Part shown: positions 41,860-52,250 of the stretch, one piece after another
Layout: every line of letters begins with the position of its first letter
How positions within the stretch are numbered: the first letter of the stretch is position 1
Assembly (NCBI GenBank): GCA_001683735.1
Contig: LUGG01000025.1
Location: 744,001-808,000, forward strand
Source of the DNA: Grifola frondosa
Lineage: Eukaryota; Basidiomycota; Agaricomycetes; Polyporales; Grifolaceae
Direction of reading: 5' to 3'
Length of the DNA stretch: 64,000 bases
The notes under the pieces: model-generated
Seen by the model: only the letters and a program-made list of their open reading frames with translations
The model's database searches: none
Told to the model about the DNA's origin: nothing
Translations under genes and position numbers: made by a program

Positions 41860-43140
41860 TTTAAACTGGATGTACTATGTCCGGAGAGTCGACGTGAATT
41901 GCTTAGTCTGGCGTTGATTGCATGACAACTTTGTCCGGTTTCAAAGTTGAGTATGATTGAAGTTATGTGCCGTCAAAAAAAAAAAGAACATTTTGCAGAT
42001 ATGACGACGACAATATGTAGATGAGGGAAGATGTGCCGAGGTTTCCACCACAGTATAAATCCTCCTTAAATGGAAGGAAGAGACTGACGCGCTCCTATGT
42101 GCACCTATACTCCACCCATGTGACTATCCCTCCCAACACTGTGCTTCCTACCTCCAGCGTCGCTATGCACGGCATATATACCTGCAGCGTCCGCATTCCC
42201 TGTTACAGCAACAGATCTTTGATGGGGTCAGTACCATAGAGTCAACGATCCCATCCATACATCTGCCCGATTCACCGAGCTGGAACTGCGGAGCGTCCTA
42301 TAATCCATCTATCGTAGGCTAGTCCGAGTCCGTTTAATTAGCTGTAGGGAATTGACTCGCGCAACCCCATACAGCATTTATCCGTCTTCACATTAATCAG
42401 AGGTGGGATCGGCTCCTCTCCATCTCCCCCGCCGCGGCCGTGCCATCCAAGCACTCTTTGCAAATCCTTACAGGCAGGGCATCCTCTCATTCCATAACAG
42501 AGTCTTGGTCCTTCAACAGTATCTCATGGCTCTGTGCTCGATCTGGACCGCAACGCTTACTTGACCACGGAGGAAATGGACAACGTTCGTGGCCACTTGT
42601 GACACATCTTCGAGGCTCGTGAGCGATTAGCGTGCAGAATACCAGAGGATGTTACGATTGATGCGCACGGATTAACATGGTACAGGTTTTGCAGGCTTTT
42701 GGAAGACAGCATCGCATTTGACATGGTGGGTGATGGCATCCGTGCTCTCCGGGCTTCGCGACGAATCACCGTGCCATACTCGGACATTCTTGGTTCGGTT
42801 GTCAGTCGATGCCACTGTAATCAGTCAGTATTTTCTCTTTTTGTTTCTGAATGCAATATATGCCCGCGGCGTGATGTACATATGCTATTGTGAGCGCGAA
42901 GCCGGGTATACACGTCGCACTCGCGATCAGCGAACCGGGCCAACTTATCACGTCTTTTGGGCACCCCGCTAAACCAAAGTCCTTAATTCGATGCGGAAGT
43001 GCCTTCCACGAAATTTCGTCTTTAGGTCAGTGGAACAAGGTGTGTTTGTTTTAATTTCTGGATAACTTTCATTAAAGCCGTGCTTTACGTTTCTCTGGGA
43101 GAAGAATCGCTACGTAGACATAGATTAAGGCTGGTGAGAC
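41860..43140 (+). pseudogene. Segment Y, copy 1: decayed gene of unknown family
   Basis: It is paralogous to the minus-strand segment 60570-59270 and to 54800-55340. Reading the copies together, protein-like blocks are RELTRAxAxIRPSxTLNQEAW, IGILSISHRRGRAIQALFAN, LITEEVGQRLLATL and ARELGQLITSFGRLRQLQVP, but frames do not join within this copy. A TATA-like GGCATATATACC is at 42172-42183. The start of Y also resembles the leader in front of DUF6535 at 62.0-62.4 kb, so Y may be an alternative 3' part or relative of that gene. The stretch 43141-43300 shows nothing. Confidence 0.45.
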
Positions 43141-43299
43141 ATGCCCTAGGATTGTCGTATGATCATTAACTCGCCAATATCGATGTTGTGGAAGCAACGA
43201 GATGACTGCTCCTGTTGACGGGGGCGCCAATGGGGATCGAGCGTCAACCGCACCTCGCTGTCACACCGTAGACGACGATATTAGTCAAGCAATAACAAC

Positions 43300-44100
43300 T
43301 GCCACTGTGCAGCTGTCATGGTCCACACCCTCGCATTTGGGCTGAAGAAGACGATCCGCATGTCCGCCACGCCGGCCCACACGTCGCCGAGGCTGTCTCA
43401 GGGACGATCCGCCAAACCCGGAACACTGCACGTCCGCTGCAGATGGTTCCGCGGAGTTTCCCTGCTCCTGCTCCGGGTCGTTGAGGTCTTCAGCCACAGA
43501 ACCGCGTGTTCGCGCGCGGCTCCTGGCTCGTCGTTCTCGTATTACACGGCGCGTTGTTTGGAGACGTTCTGCGCCTCTCTGCGACAAGCTCTGTCTCTCG
43601 GACTGCGCTATCGAGTTGTTCCGGATATCTGGCGGATCGTGGATGCCCCTTTTGTTTGCTGCGCTGGTGCTGCACGACGCCCGCTGGGCCGCGCGTGCGC
43701 GAGAACCTTCGCGCTAATTCACTTGCCATGCATGTTGTTCCGATACGGCGGGTCTTTCTGCCGTGGCCGCCGCACATCTGTCGATGTGTGATTATTCGGT
43801 ACAGGCGAGCGTGCAATTTGGACTCGCCCATGCTACTGGTCTCATATCTGGCATGCTACCAACCTATCATGGCTGATACACAGCCTGTGTTTCGACTTCT
43901 CCCGACATACCAGTTCAACTATTGATTGTTTTTTACGCCGTCGTTTCGAACAGATCCGTGCTAGTGTATGAGCGGATGTGGATCGCAGGCAGCGTTTTAC
44001 CTATTCTCCAATCTTACTAATTTTCCGAACAGCGCGTGCGATGCGTGTTACATCCCGGCGCCACGAAGAACGGTTTAGACACAAGAGCACGGTCTCTCCA
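43300..44100 (+). repeat. Segment X, copy 3
   Basis: Aligned with 3160-3980 and with 58200-59060 (inverted). The 43318-43791 frame is open for 157 codons but is not kept in the other copies. Confidence 0.6.
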
Positions 44101-44147
44101 TCTCTGCCAAAGTATTCAGTCGCGCATCTTTCGCACTACCTCATATC

Positions 44148-45801
44148 ATGTCCTCCGCCGTAGTGCCGCAGAAGTCCAGGAAAAGTGAGTGACTTTACCG
44201 CAATCTTCCTCATCTAATATTCCTACATACAGCTTCATCAATATGTTTGGTTGTATCGGCAACCGGTCAGTGGTTCACGTACGATATCCGTCAATTTTCA
44301 TTCAATTTTTGCAGTCTTCTAGTGTATGAGTACTTCATCACGTTTGATCGTGAATACCGACTTGTGATGGAAGCGTCGATTTTCGGCGGCCACCTTACTT
44401 TTCTTGCTCGCAAGATATCCTTTACTTCTATCCTACATTCTTACCATTCTGACGACATATTTAACAAGAGTACAGTTCTCGTCATAATACTGCAGACCAT
44501 CTTTGCCCACCAATAATTCCCAGAGCTGTTCTGCATTGTATTGGTTGATCACTACTTTGGCTCTGCTCTTCATTTTTGGTGCGCTAGGTGAATATCCGTA
44601 CGATATTCTGACATCTGACTGATTATTGATATTCCGTGAAGCATTCTCAACTCTCCGAGCGTACGCCTTATCTGGTCGTCAATGGCAAATAGCTGCATTG
44701 CTATTTATCTTCTCATTGGGGATTTTCGGCATATCGGTGGTGAGCTTTCTTCTCGATGTTGAGCTTGGTGTGTAATTTAAGTGTGAGACACACTTCCAGC
44801 TCTTAAATGTGCCGCCAGCAGTAGTTGAAGCTCCACCTCCCTTTAATTGTGATTCAAGTTATTTGATCTCATCGAAGCTATCCAAAATGTCAGTGAATTT
44901 CATCGATGTCACTGATGCTTGTTGTCAATCCGTGTGTCATGTAGATGTATGTAGTGCTGTTGACATCATCGCTCGAGGGTCTGCTCACGCAATACTTCCA
45001 GTGGCATATGTAGAGCGTGCGACAATAATCGCTGGGGAAATGGTTGTTCTTGCAGTGACCATACACCAGACGTACTGGCAAAGACGAGCCGCCGCGGAGG
45101 CCAATCTCCGCACTCCATTGCACACGGTGATCTTGAGGGACGGTCAGTTTCCCAGTTCTCCCTCAGTGTGTGCACCGACTAATCATGCTCCATCAGGTAC
45201 GATATACTTCTTGTACGTTGTCATTAGTTAACACGGACGGGCGTCATTTGACAATGGTTCATTTGATAGTGTATTGTTGATGATGAATATTGCATATATT
45301 TTATTTGTATATCTGGGAGTAGGGAAACTTGTCTCTAATCCTGATGGACCCCAGCTCACGAGGATCATGTACTGTCATCAGGAATTCACCTCGTACATCG
45401 TCCAGTTCATCGATCCGTCAGTAACTTCAATTAACCTTCTTCGTTTTGAATTCTAATGATATTCGTTGCCGCACAGAATAACAACAATTATCATCTCACG
45501 ATTCATCCTCAATCTCCGCGAGGCCGATGCATCCCAGTGCGGCACCGAAGATGCAAGTCGCCCATCCTTTGTGGGCTCCATCCAGTTTGCGGCTTTCGTC
45601 GAACCCCTCGGTGCCCCTCTCGACCACGAACTCTCATTCTCTGCCATCGATCCGGATTCCTTGGACGAGCAGGGAGCTGATGGAGAGAATGAGGACGGGA
45701 ATGAGGACGTGCCGGGCGATGATGAGGAAATGGTGTCAGGTCAGGCAAGCATTCATGGGCCGACTGAAGCGGAAGCCGGTCCATCCAGAGTCAGGGAGTA
45801 G
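44148..45801 (+). pseudogene. DUF6533-family membrane protein, copy 3
   Basis: MSSAV at 44148 is followed by a one-base loss compared with copies 2 and 4, shifting the first exon. Later exons: 44320-44415 with VYEYFITFDREYRL and, shifted, FGGHLTFLA (an extra base before the WKRRF-equivalent); 44640-44750; 44860-45200 with FIDVTDACCQSVCHVDVC and VAYVERATIIAGEMVVLAV; and an open C-terminal exon at about 45480-45801 (SRFILNLREADASQCGTEDA, IQFAAFVEPLGAPLDHELSF, NEDVPGDDEEM, AEAGPSRVRE-stop). The last exon is intact while the membrane exons are broken. Confidence 0.7.
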
Positions 45802-46689
45802 GACTGCGATACGTTTTCGGTGTGTGCTCTCTGGTGGTTGTCTCGTATGTGCTAATGCTAACGACGGAATAGAAAGGTGTAATGCATGCAGGAATGGCAG
45901 TCCGTGTGCCGTCTCGCAGTCGTTTTCTTGGACATCTTGGTCTTGTAATTCGTAGAGATCCGCCATAGCTGTCGCGCTAAAGCGCCATCGCCGTGAGTCT
46001 CTGTTTATTTCCTGTATTTGCAAAGGAAGGTGTTGCTGAATATATTCATGCAATGCACTAGGGCGAACATATGATATCATCCGACTGAATATTGGCCGTG
46101 TTAGGCAGAAAGCGGAGCAGAATCACAGACACGTAGTAGCACCTTTTCGCGCTCAGTGCTGTGTTGGACTTCGTTCATTTCTCTGTGCTACAGGATCGCA
46201 CGCATATATACATCATCGTCAATAGTACATCGGTTTCGGGCCGAAATCGCTTTTGTGCATGGAGCTACCAAAACCCAATCATGGCTTCAACATTTTCCAT
46301 CGTGCGGACTCGCGCGTATATTTGCGAGAGTAATCCAAAGGCTCGCCATCACCGGATATTGAAAAGAGAAGTTTCCGATGTCACGACATGCGCAGCTTCC
46401 TCCTACTTAACACAGTCGAAATTCATTGCCTCGGCATACCTGAATGGATGTCGTAAAGGCACTGAATTTATGGAAGGATATTCAGAAGACACTTACGTGC
46501 GCTTCTACCGCACGAGCTCCGACTCTAGCTCTTCGTGCCTCAGTCGCGCCATTACCAGCTCGTTCTATGCAACATAGTCGCTTTGATCACACATCGAAGA
46601 ACATTGAATGCTTAAGAACCCACCAGTACTTTACAGTGTTCCATATTCAATTGTGCCATGTTGAACTCCGGGATTTCATGCGGAGCGAT
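45802..46689. other. Cassette spacer shared with the inverted copy
   Basis: 45830-46215 matches 56090-56480 in inverted orientation (for example CTGAATATATTCATGCAATG here). From 46216 to 46689 there are only short open frames that I cannot assign. Confidence 0.45.
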
Positions 46690-48480
46690 GACTAAGTATA
46701 CATGCGGAAAATCACCAGAATGGGCAGCAACGTACATCTGTCATATTCCGCAGCGCATCCACCTCTGCCCGATGTGCGTCCTATGCGCGTACAATTTCGT
46801 CTGTACTCATGGGGGTAGGTGTCAAGCATAAACGGCGTGATCTTGAGGGATACCGCATCCGGGACGAACTCGACCACTTTGTACGCCTGCTTCGGTTCAC
46901 CTTCAGACGTATGCTCTGGAGCCTCAAGCTATGACGATGGGCAAGTGTCATTCAGTAGCATATCCTTATGCTGAAGTTGTGTCAAGGTAGACTGACCTGG
47001 TGCACCTCGGACATGCGGGTGTTCAGGAACACGAGCAGCTCGTCGAACTTGAGCGCGAGCAGGGAGTCCTCGTTCTTGATCAGCAACGCAAGGCTGAACG
47101 CGAACATCGCCTCTATCCCGTTCACGAGACAGTTGTCGAATATCCGGCACACTATGTCAATAGGGAAGCGGTAGCAATCACTGCGAGCAGTACATGCTCG
47201 ACGGGATGCCCTGCTGCAGGAAGCATACGCGCAGAACAGAAAGGATTTCCCAGGTCAGGCGTTCGAACTAGTGGGCTAGGTCAGAAGCCAGGGGTCCAAA
47301 GAGAAGATAATTATAATAACCTGGAACTAGATAAATGTCAGCACTAAAATAAGAACGCCTAAAGTCTGAGACCTACGAGTCGCAACTAAAGCTTGGGCAT
47401 CTCAGGTAGGAAATGGCCTCTAAGGTTGTACGAACGGATAAGCCGCACGAAGAGACAGAAGGCTTCCTCGTCGGGCATCTACATGTCGGTCTGTGTGAAG
47501 CTATCACGGTCCAGATGGGGCTCACGTTGAGCAGTAATATCGCCACCATGAAGGGCAAGCCCTGGTAGTAGCCGACTTGTGGATCATATCCGCGTAACTC
47601 GGTAGTAGGGATTCAAAAATCAAACTTTACGTACAGGGAATATGCCTTGGGTACGTTGGGGAGGTTCTCTTGGCCGATATTGTGGCCGTCCGTGAAGAAT
47701 GCGTGATGTGGTAAGGTCTTGTACCCAATGATCAGAGTCAAAGCTCACGCATAATATCAGAAGCTCACCGAACTCTCAAGGTCTCTCGAAATCGCTTGTT
47801 CATGTGAGCGTACCTCCTTCAGAAGCCGTATATACGCGTTCTAGACCTCCGGATCCTTGGAAGCAGACCTAACGCGTATTGTAGGGCATGGGACAGGTCA
47901 AAACAGAACACTGCCCAGGCGTACCTGCATCAGCTGCCAGATCATGCCCCGCAGTGTCTTCTGGATGCCTCTCTCGATCGCCTTTGCCAACTCAGGTCTG
48001 GTAACTTACGCGCGACAATCGGTCACTAGAAGATACACAACTTCACGTTAGCACAAACATAGCGATGGCATGGAGGAACGCACCCCAATCGACAGCCTCC
48101 TCTCGCCGTGTTTCCGACCGAGTTCCTCGTGCAGCTTCACGATCACACTGCTCCTCCGACAGCCACCCTCATCTCCATCTGTGGTATTTTCGAGGTTAAG
48201 CCGCGAGAGCAGGAATAGGACGTCGCTAGCGGACAGGATTGTTGACGTCGACGCCGACTTCTCGTACAGCCGGGTCTCGTCGACGAGCGTCACGTCGTCA
48301 CCCGAAAGAAATATCGGTAGCACCTACCCCAAACTCCTCGACACCTTCCCGGTCGTGCTATATTCATCAGAGTGCCTTCTGGAAGGCAACGTTGGCAGTT
48401 CACTACTGGAGTCCGGAACGTTATCCTCATATGTGATGTGGGCTGAGACGGAGAAGAGTGTTGCGGTCTGCGATTGCGTA
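46690..48480 (-). pseudogene. TBC-domain Rab-GAP-like gene, copy 3 (best preserved)
   Basis: Exons on the minus strand: 48323-48190 with DVLFLLSRLNLENTTDGDE; 47593-47515 with YDPQVGYYQGLPFMVAILLL, keeping the Y-x-Q glutamine finger; 47480-47395 with MPDEEAFCLFVRLIRS and HFLPEMPKL, where the next codon is TAG in place of CAG; 47230-47190 with IPSSMYCSQ, then a short deletion; 47160-46990 in one frame with IDIVCRIFDNCLVNGIEAMF, AFSLALLIKNEDSLLALKFD, ELLVFLNTRM; and 46890-46800 with VVEFVPDAVSLKITPFMLDT. TBC proteins stimulate GTP hydrolysis by Rab GTPases on membranes. The TAG, the deletion and missing exons mean it is probably inactive. Confidence 0.8.
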
Positions 48481-48622
48481 CTCGGAGGGAGTGAGGGAGT
48501 CGTATACAGGCTTCGTTAGAGCGAATCTATGAATGCAAGTGGGAATATAAGGGAAGCTTGGGACAAACTGGAGCTGGAGGCAATCACATTCAGACACATG
48601 GCACAAAACACGAGAACAGACG

Positions 48623-48640
48623 CGTCACGGTAACGTGACG
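48623..48640. promoter_or_regulatory. 18-bp palindrome, copy 4
   Basis: CGTCACGGTAACGTGACG, identical to copy 3, followed by AAGTGATCGACATTCGATC. It lies between the leftward TBC copy 3 and the rightward DUF6535 copy. Confidence 0.55.
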
Positions 48641-48814
48641 AAGTGATCGACATTCGATCTCGATCGAGGAGAACTTTTCATTCCGCGAACGTTGAGCTGA
48701 GCGCTTGAGCTGCGTCTCACCTTGAACTGACGCGTACCACTTGGATTGCAGTTGGCTTGCATACACGCTTCGATCCTGTTCTTCGCGCCTTGTCCATTTC
48801 CTTTCAGTTGGGAT

Positions 48815-50630
48815 GGATATACATCTGCCCGCCGTCATCGAGCTACAGCTCTAGCCAGTCCGCATCTATCTAATCACCTGCATGGAACTAACTCGCGCAA
48901 CCTACAGAAGATATCGGCATCCTGTCCATCTCCGACCGTCTCATCGTATCTTCCTAACCAACGACGACCATGTGCCCCTGGGCAGCGACGACTCGGAAGA
49001 CAATTCGTAACGGCAAACACTGCTCATCCAGATGCTTCCCATCATTGTGCGTGCTCCGTTGCTTTCATCGTCGTCACCCGCATTTGCCTTTTGAGCCCAT
49101 ATATCCTGCATGCAGTCGTAATGGGCCATAATACTGCACTTACATCTGTGCACCACCCATACCTCGTTCTCCCGCGTCCTACTGCGCTTCTGTATCGTCA
49201 TCATCGTGGTGTATGTACCCAGCGTCCTCCTTCCCCTTCTTACATTGGATCTCATCGATATCGTCCTTCCAGCAGTTTCCAGTCACGACGCGGCATGCGG
49301 TTACTATTTACAGACGCGTATTTTATTCGGGCCGTCGAGGATCTTGTTTCAGGTTGGAAGGAAGAGATCGACATGCTCCTTGCATTCATTAGTCCACGAC
49401 TGGTCCAAACCCACATCTTGCACATTGTTGGGTTTTCAGTAGGCCAGCCTGTTCTCCGCTGTTTTCACTGCACTCAATGTCGATACCTTGAGGTTGCTGT
49501 AGCTCGATTAGATCGATCTGAACATCGCTATTCTCATGCATATATCGATTCAACTCAATAGTTTCATAATGAATGCCTCGTTCGCTCGTTAGTTGATTCC
49601 ACCCATCCCAGTTCTTTCACTCTGCAGTTGATCTTCGTGGGTCCTCGATATGTTGTACGTACCAACATTTTCCGGTTCACTAGCCTCATCTGCAGCCTCA
49701 CTTCCGACTCAACCGGCATCTTGGTGAAGCTGTGGCTGAACAAGTACAGCCATAGGGTCATCGGCCCTCGCGAGACTGCCTGCCTGCGGCAGTATCGCTA
49801 CAACAGTCTGGTGAGATGGCACGTGCTCGGAATCGTGACGCTTCTACCTCTCCTCCTGCAGGTCTCCCTTGCGTCGTCCCTTCTTGGACTCGTGGATTTA
49901 CTCTGGAACATACACCATGCTGTCGCTATCGTGGCGACGGTCCTCATTGTGGTGTTGCTGCTGTTCTCGACCTTCACTATCCTACTTCCGTCTTTATCCC
50001 GCGACTGTTTCTACAAATCGCCGCAGGCGCTTGGCTTCTTCTTGCTCGTGCAACAGATCTACCACACAATTCATTCATACACGCTCTCTTGGCGCATGTT
50101 CTCGAGTGCTCCACATGCCTGACTTATGTCTGGCAGATTTGCAGGGTCGCGACATCATACAATCTGCCATCCCACGACGGCGAAGAGGTCCACAATCAAA
50201 TCCGCCAAATATCTTTGTTCTTCCGGGAGTACCTCGAGACAACCGAATCCAAAGACCGCGCCGCATAGTGGTTCGTGCGCGACATGAAAGCATCTGCAGA
50301 TGAATCTTGCTCGTGGCCCAGATCTTCCCCGGGCGACCTCGCTGTGGTGTTGCGGAAGAAGACGGAGGCGAGAGTTGCGGAGTCTACGGACGATCATTGG
50401 GAATTGTTGCGAGAAATTTATGGGATCGACCGAAAGATGTTGCGAGATGCCCTCGAGGGTTTGGCGGCCATTCTGGGTTCTAGTGCTCAGCATGAGGCAT
50501 CAGGTGCGTTAAATGTAGCTGTTTGGGTGTTCAAAATTTACTTGGCTCTATGCCGGCGGATTTTGAAGACGCAAGGTGAATATACAGGCCCAATATGGTT
50601 GCTCCTGAGTTCGATGGCACGAGGGGCGTA
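48815..50630 (+). pseudogene. DUF6535-family membrane protein, copy 2 (best preserved)
   Basis: A leader near 48815-48905 has MDIHLPAVIELQL and MELTRAT. The membrane core is open at 49628-50122: VRTNIFRFTSLICSLTSDST, GILVKLWLNKYS, RETACLRQYRYNSLVRWHVL, GIVTLLPLLLQVSLASSLLG, LVDLLWNIHHAVAIVATVLI, SRDCFYKSPQALGFFLLVQQ, with at least three predicted helices. The C-terminal part (50280-50630) has STDDHWELLREIYGIDRKML. The soluble block WREQERESVRN of copy 1 is missing between them, so the gene seems deleted in the middle. Stops interrupt the first part. From 50640 to 51030 only a low-complexity Ala/Pro frame (50657-50863) is seen. Confidence 0.7.
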
Positions 50631-51031
50631 ATACCGGGCCAATCTGGACGGAAGAATTGGGAGCGGATTCATGCGTGGATGGGAGGCCAGACGAAGGTGC
50701 TCTGCTGTCACAGGTCTCGGCCGGGGCTGCGTCGCTGTCAGCTCCTGGAACACCTTCCAGAAGGCTGCATTACTCTTGCAATAACGCAGCCGCTGCAGAT
50801 GTGGTGCATGCACCTGCTCCTCACATTCAACCGGCAGCTCCCGCGCAGCCCCAGACGACGTAGACCCCAACAACTCGTGCGCGACAGGACCAGAGACCTC
50901 AGAGACTGGCAAGCGGCATACGGTCGTGTACACCTTCAACAATGGTAAGGGGTCGCCGTGCCGGACCGGCCAGGAGGGCAGCGGAAGCGACATGCAGGCC
51001 GTACATAGGCCCCGCAAAGTAAGCCAGCTGC

Positions 51032-52070
51032 CTAGCTCCTTCTAATCGGGAGTTGTCGGACGCCGGAAGCAGCGGCACGGAGACGAATAAGAGCAACTAA
51101 GTCCTGGAGGAGATCACCGTCCGGGCACCGCCAGCGCTGCTTGGCATAGTGGGGCGCCCAATGACAAAGCAACCGGATCGCATGTTGAGACGCAGCGAAG
51201 AAAAAGTGAGCGGTACTGCAGATCAGCCTCTCGGACTGACCAAAGGATGCCCAGCAGCACCGCGCGATGCAGACCCGATGGGCTGGGTGCCGGCAAAGCG
51301 CGATTGCGCGTACGCCCAGTACACCCCCGCGTTGTCGCACAACACCGCCCCAGCTGGGTAGGACAAGACCCATGCACGTATGCACATTGATCAGCGCTGC
51401 TCCGTTCATACTGACCGCCTCGTACAGCGCGGGCACTGTCGGCGCTCGGTCCTTGAACGCCGCTTTGGCCTTCTTCAGCGTATCTCGCGATGCACGGTAA
51501 TTATGACCGTGCTCTCTCCATTGAAGAATATTGATCCGCACTTTGAAGACATCGGGGTGCAGTGATTCCAAGCCGTCCCACTTGTCCTTCTAGATCTCCG
51601 CGGTCAGGCACGTCGGCTTATCGCAAAAGCGAACAGACGTTTTACCGACACATTCGAGACAACCCCCCCCCCCCCCCCCGTGGATCGTTTCGCGACCGTT
51701 CTCGCAGGTGACGGTTCTACGAACCACAGTAATTTTTTTTTTTTCACGAAAGTGCACAGGGGTGCTTCGCTGCTGATAGTCGTGTATTATATAGTACCAG
51801 CAAGCATCTGCTGTCATTAGCGACTGCTCGACCTTCGCGGCTTCACGTATGAGGTAATCAACATATTTACGCCTGTTGTCTCGCCGCTGCCTAAGGTAAT
51901 ACCAGGAGAACATCCGTCGGCGTACTTGCTTTCCCTCGAGATCCTCATGACTGGGATAAATTCCTAGCAGCCAGCCGTCGATGATACCAACAGACCGAAC
52001 AATCAGTGCTGAAGTAAGGCGACACAGGTACGAATTTTAGGAGAGTATACATCGGCAACTTCATTTGGTT
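51032..52070 (-). pseudogene. Unrecognised gene with cysteine cluster, broken
   Basis: Reading right to left: IVRSVGIIDGWLLGIYPSHE (before 51913), FSWYYLRQRRDNRRKYVDYL, a helical stretch, then a cysteine pair region (CENGRE ... CLECVGKTSVRFCDKPTC) that could bind zinc. A stop (TAG at about 51590) follows, and the same frame continues with DKWDGLESLHPDVFKVRINI. The long frame 51571-51032 ends it, but its second half (after about 51400) does not look like the same protein. I do not recognise the family. A 17-C tract lies inside the coding part (51663-51679). Confidence 0.35.
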
Positions 52071-52250
52071 TGTACAGTTCGTAAGCCCTCAGCTCGTATT
52101 CATCACGGTCTCGATGAACGATAGTTTCACACGTTTGCACAACGCGTCGACGTGTGACTTTATAAACGTGTACGCATAATTGGCAGATCGATATACATTG
52201 CTTGATCTCACAACCCTAGCCCGGGAATTCCTACGACACCCCAACCTCGT

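Noticed and set aside
51664..51740. Reading the poly-C and poly-T tracts as a structured regulatory element
   Set aside because: They are simple homopolymers inside a decayed frame, with no pairing partner nearby.
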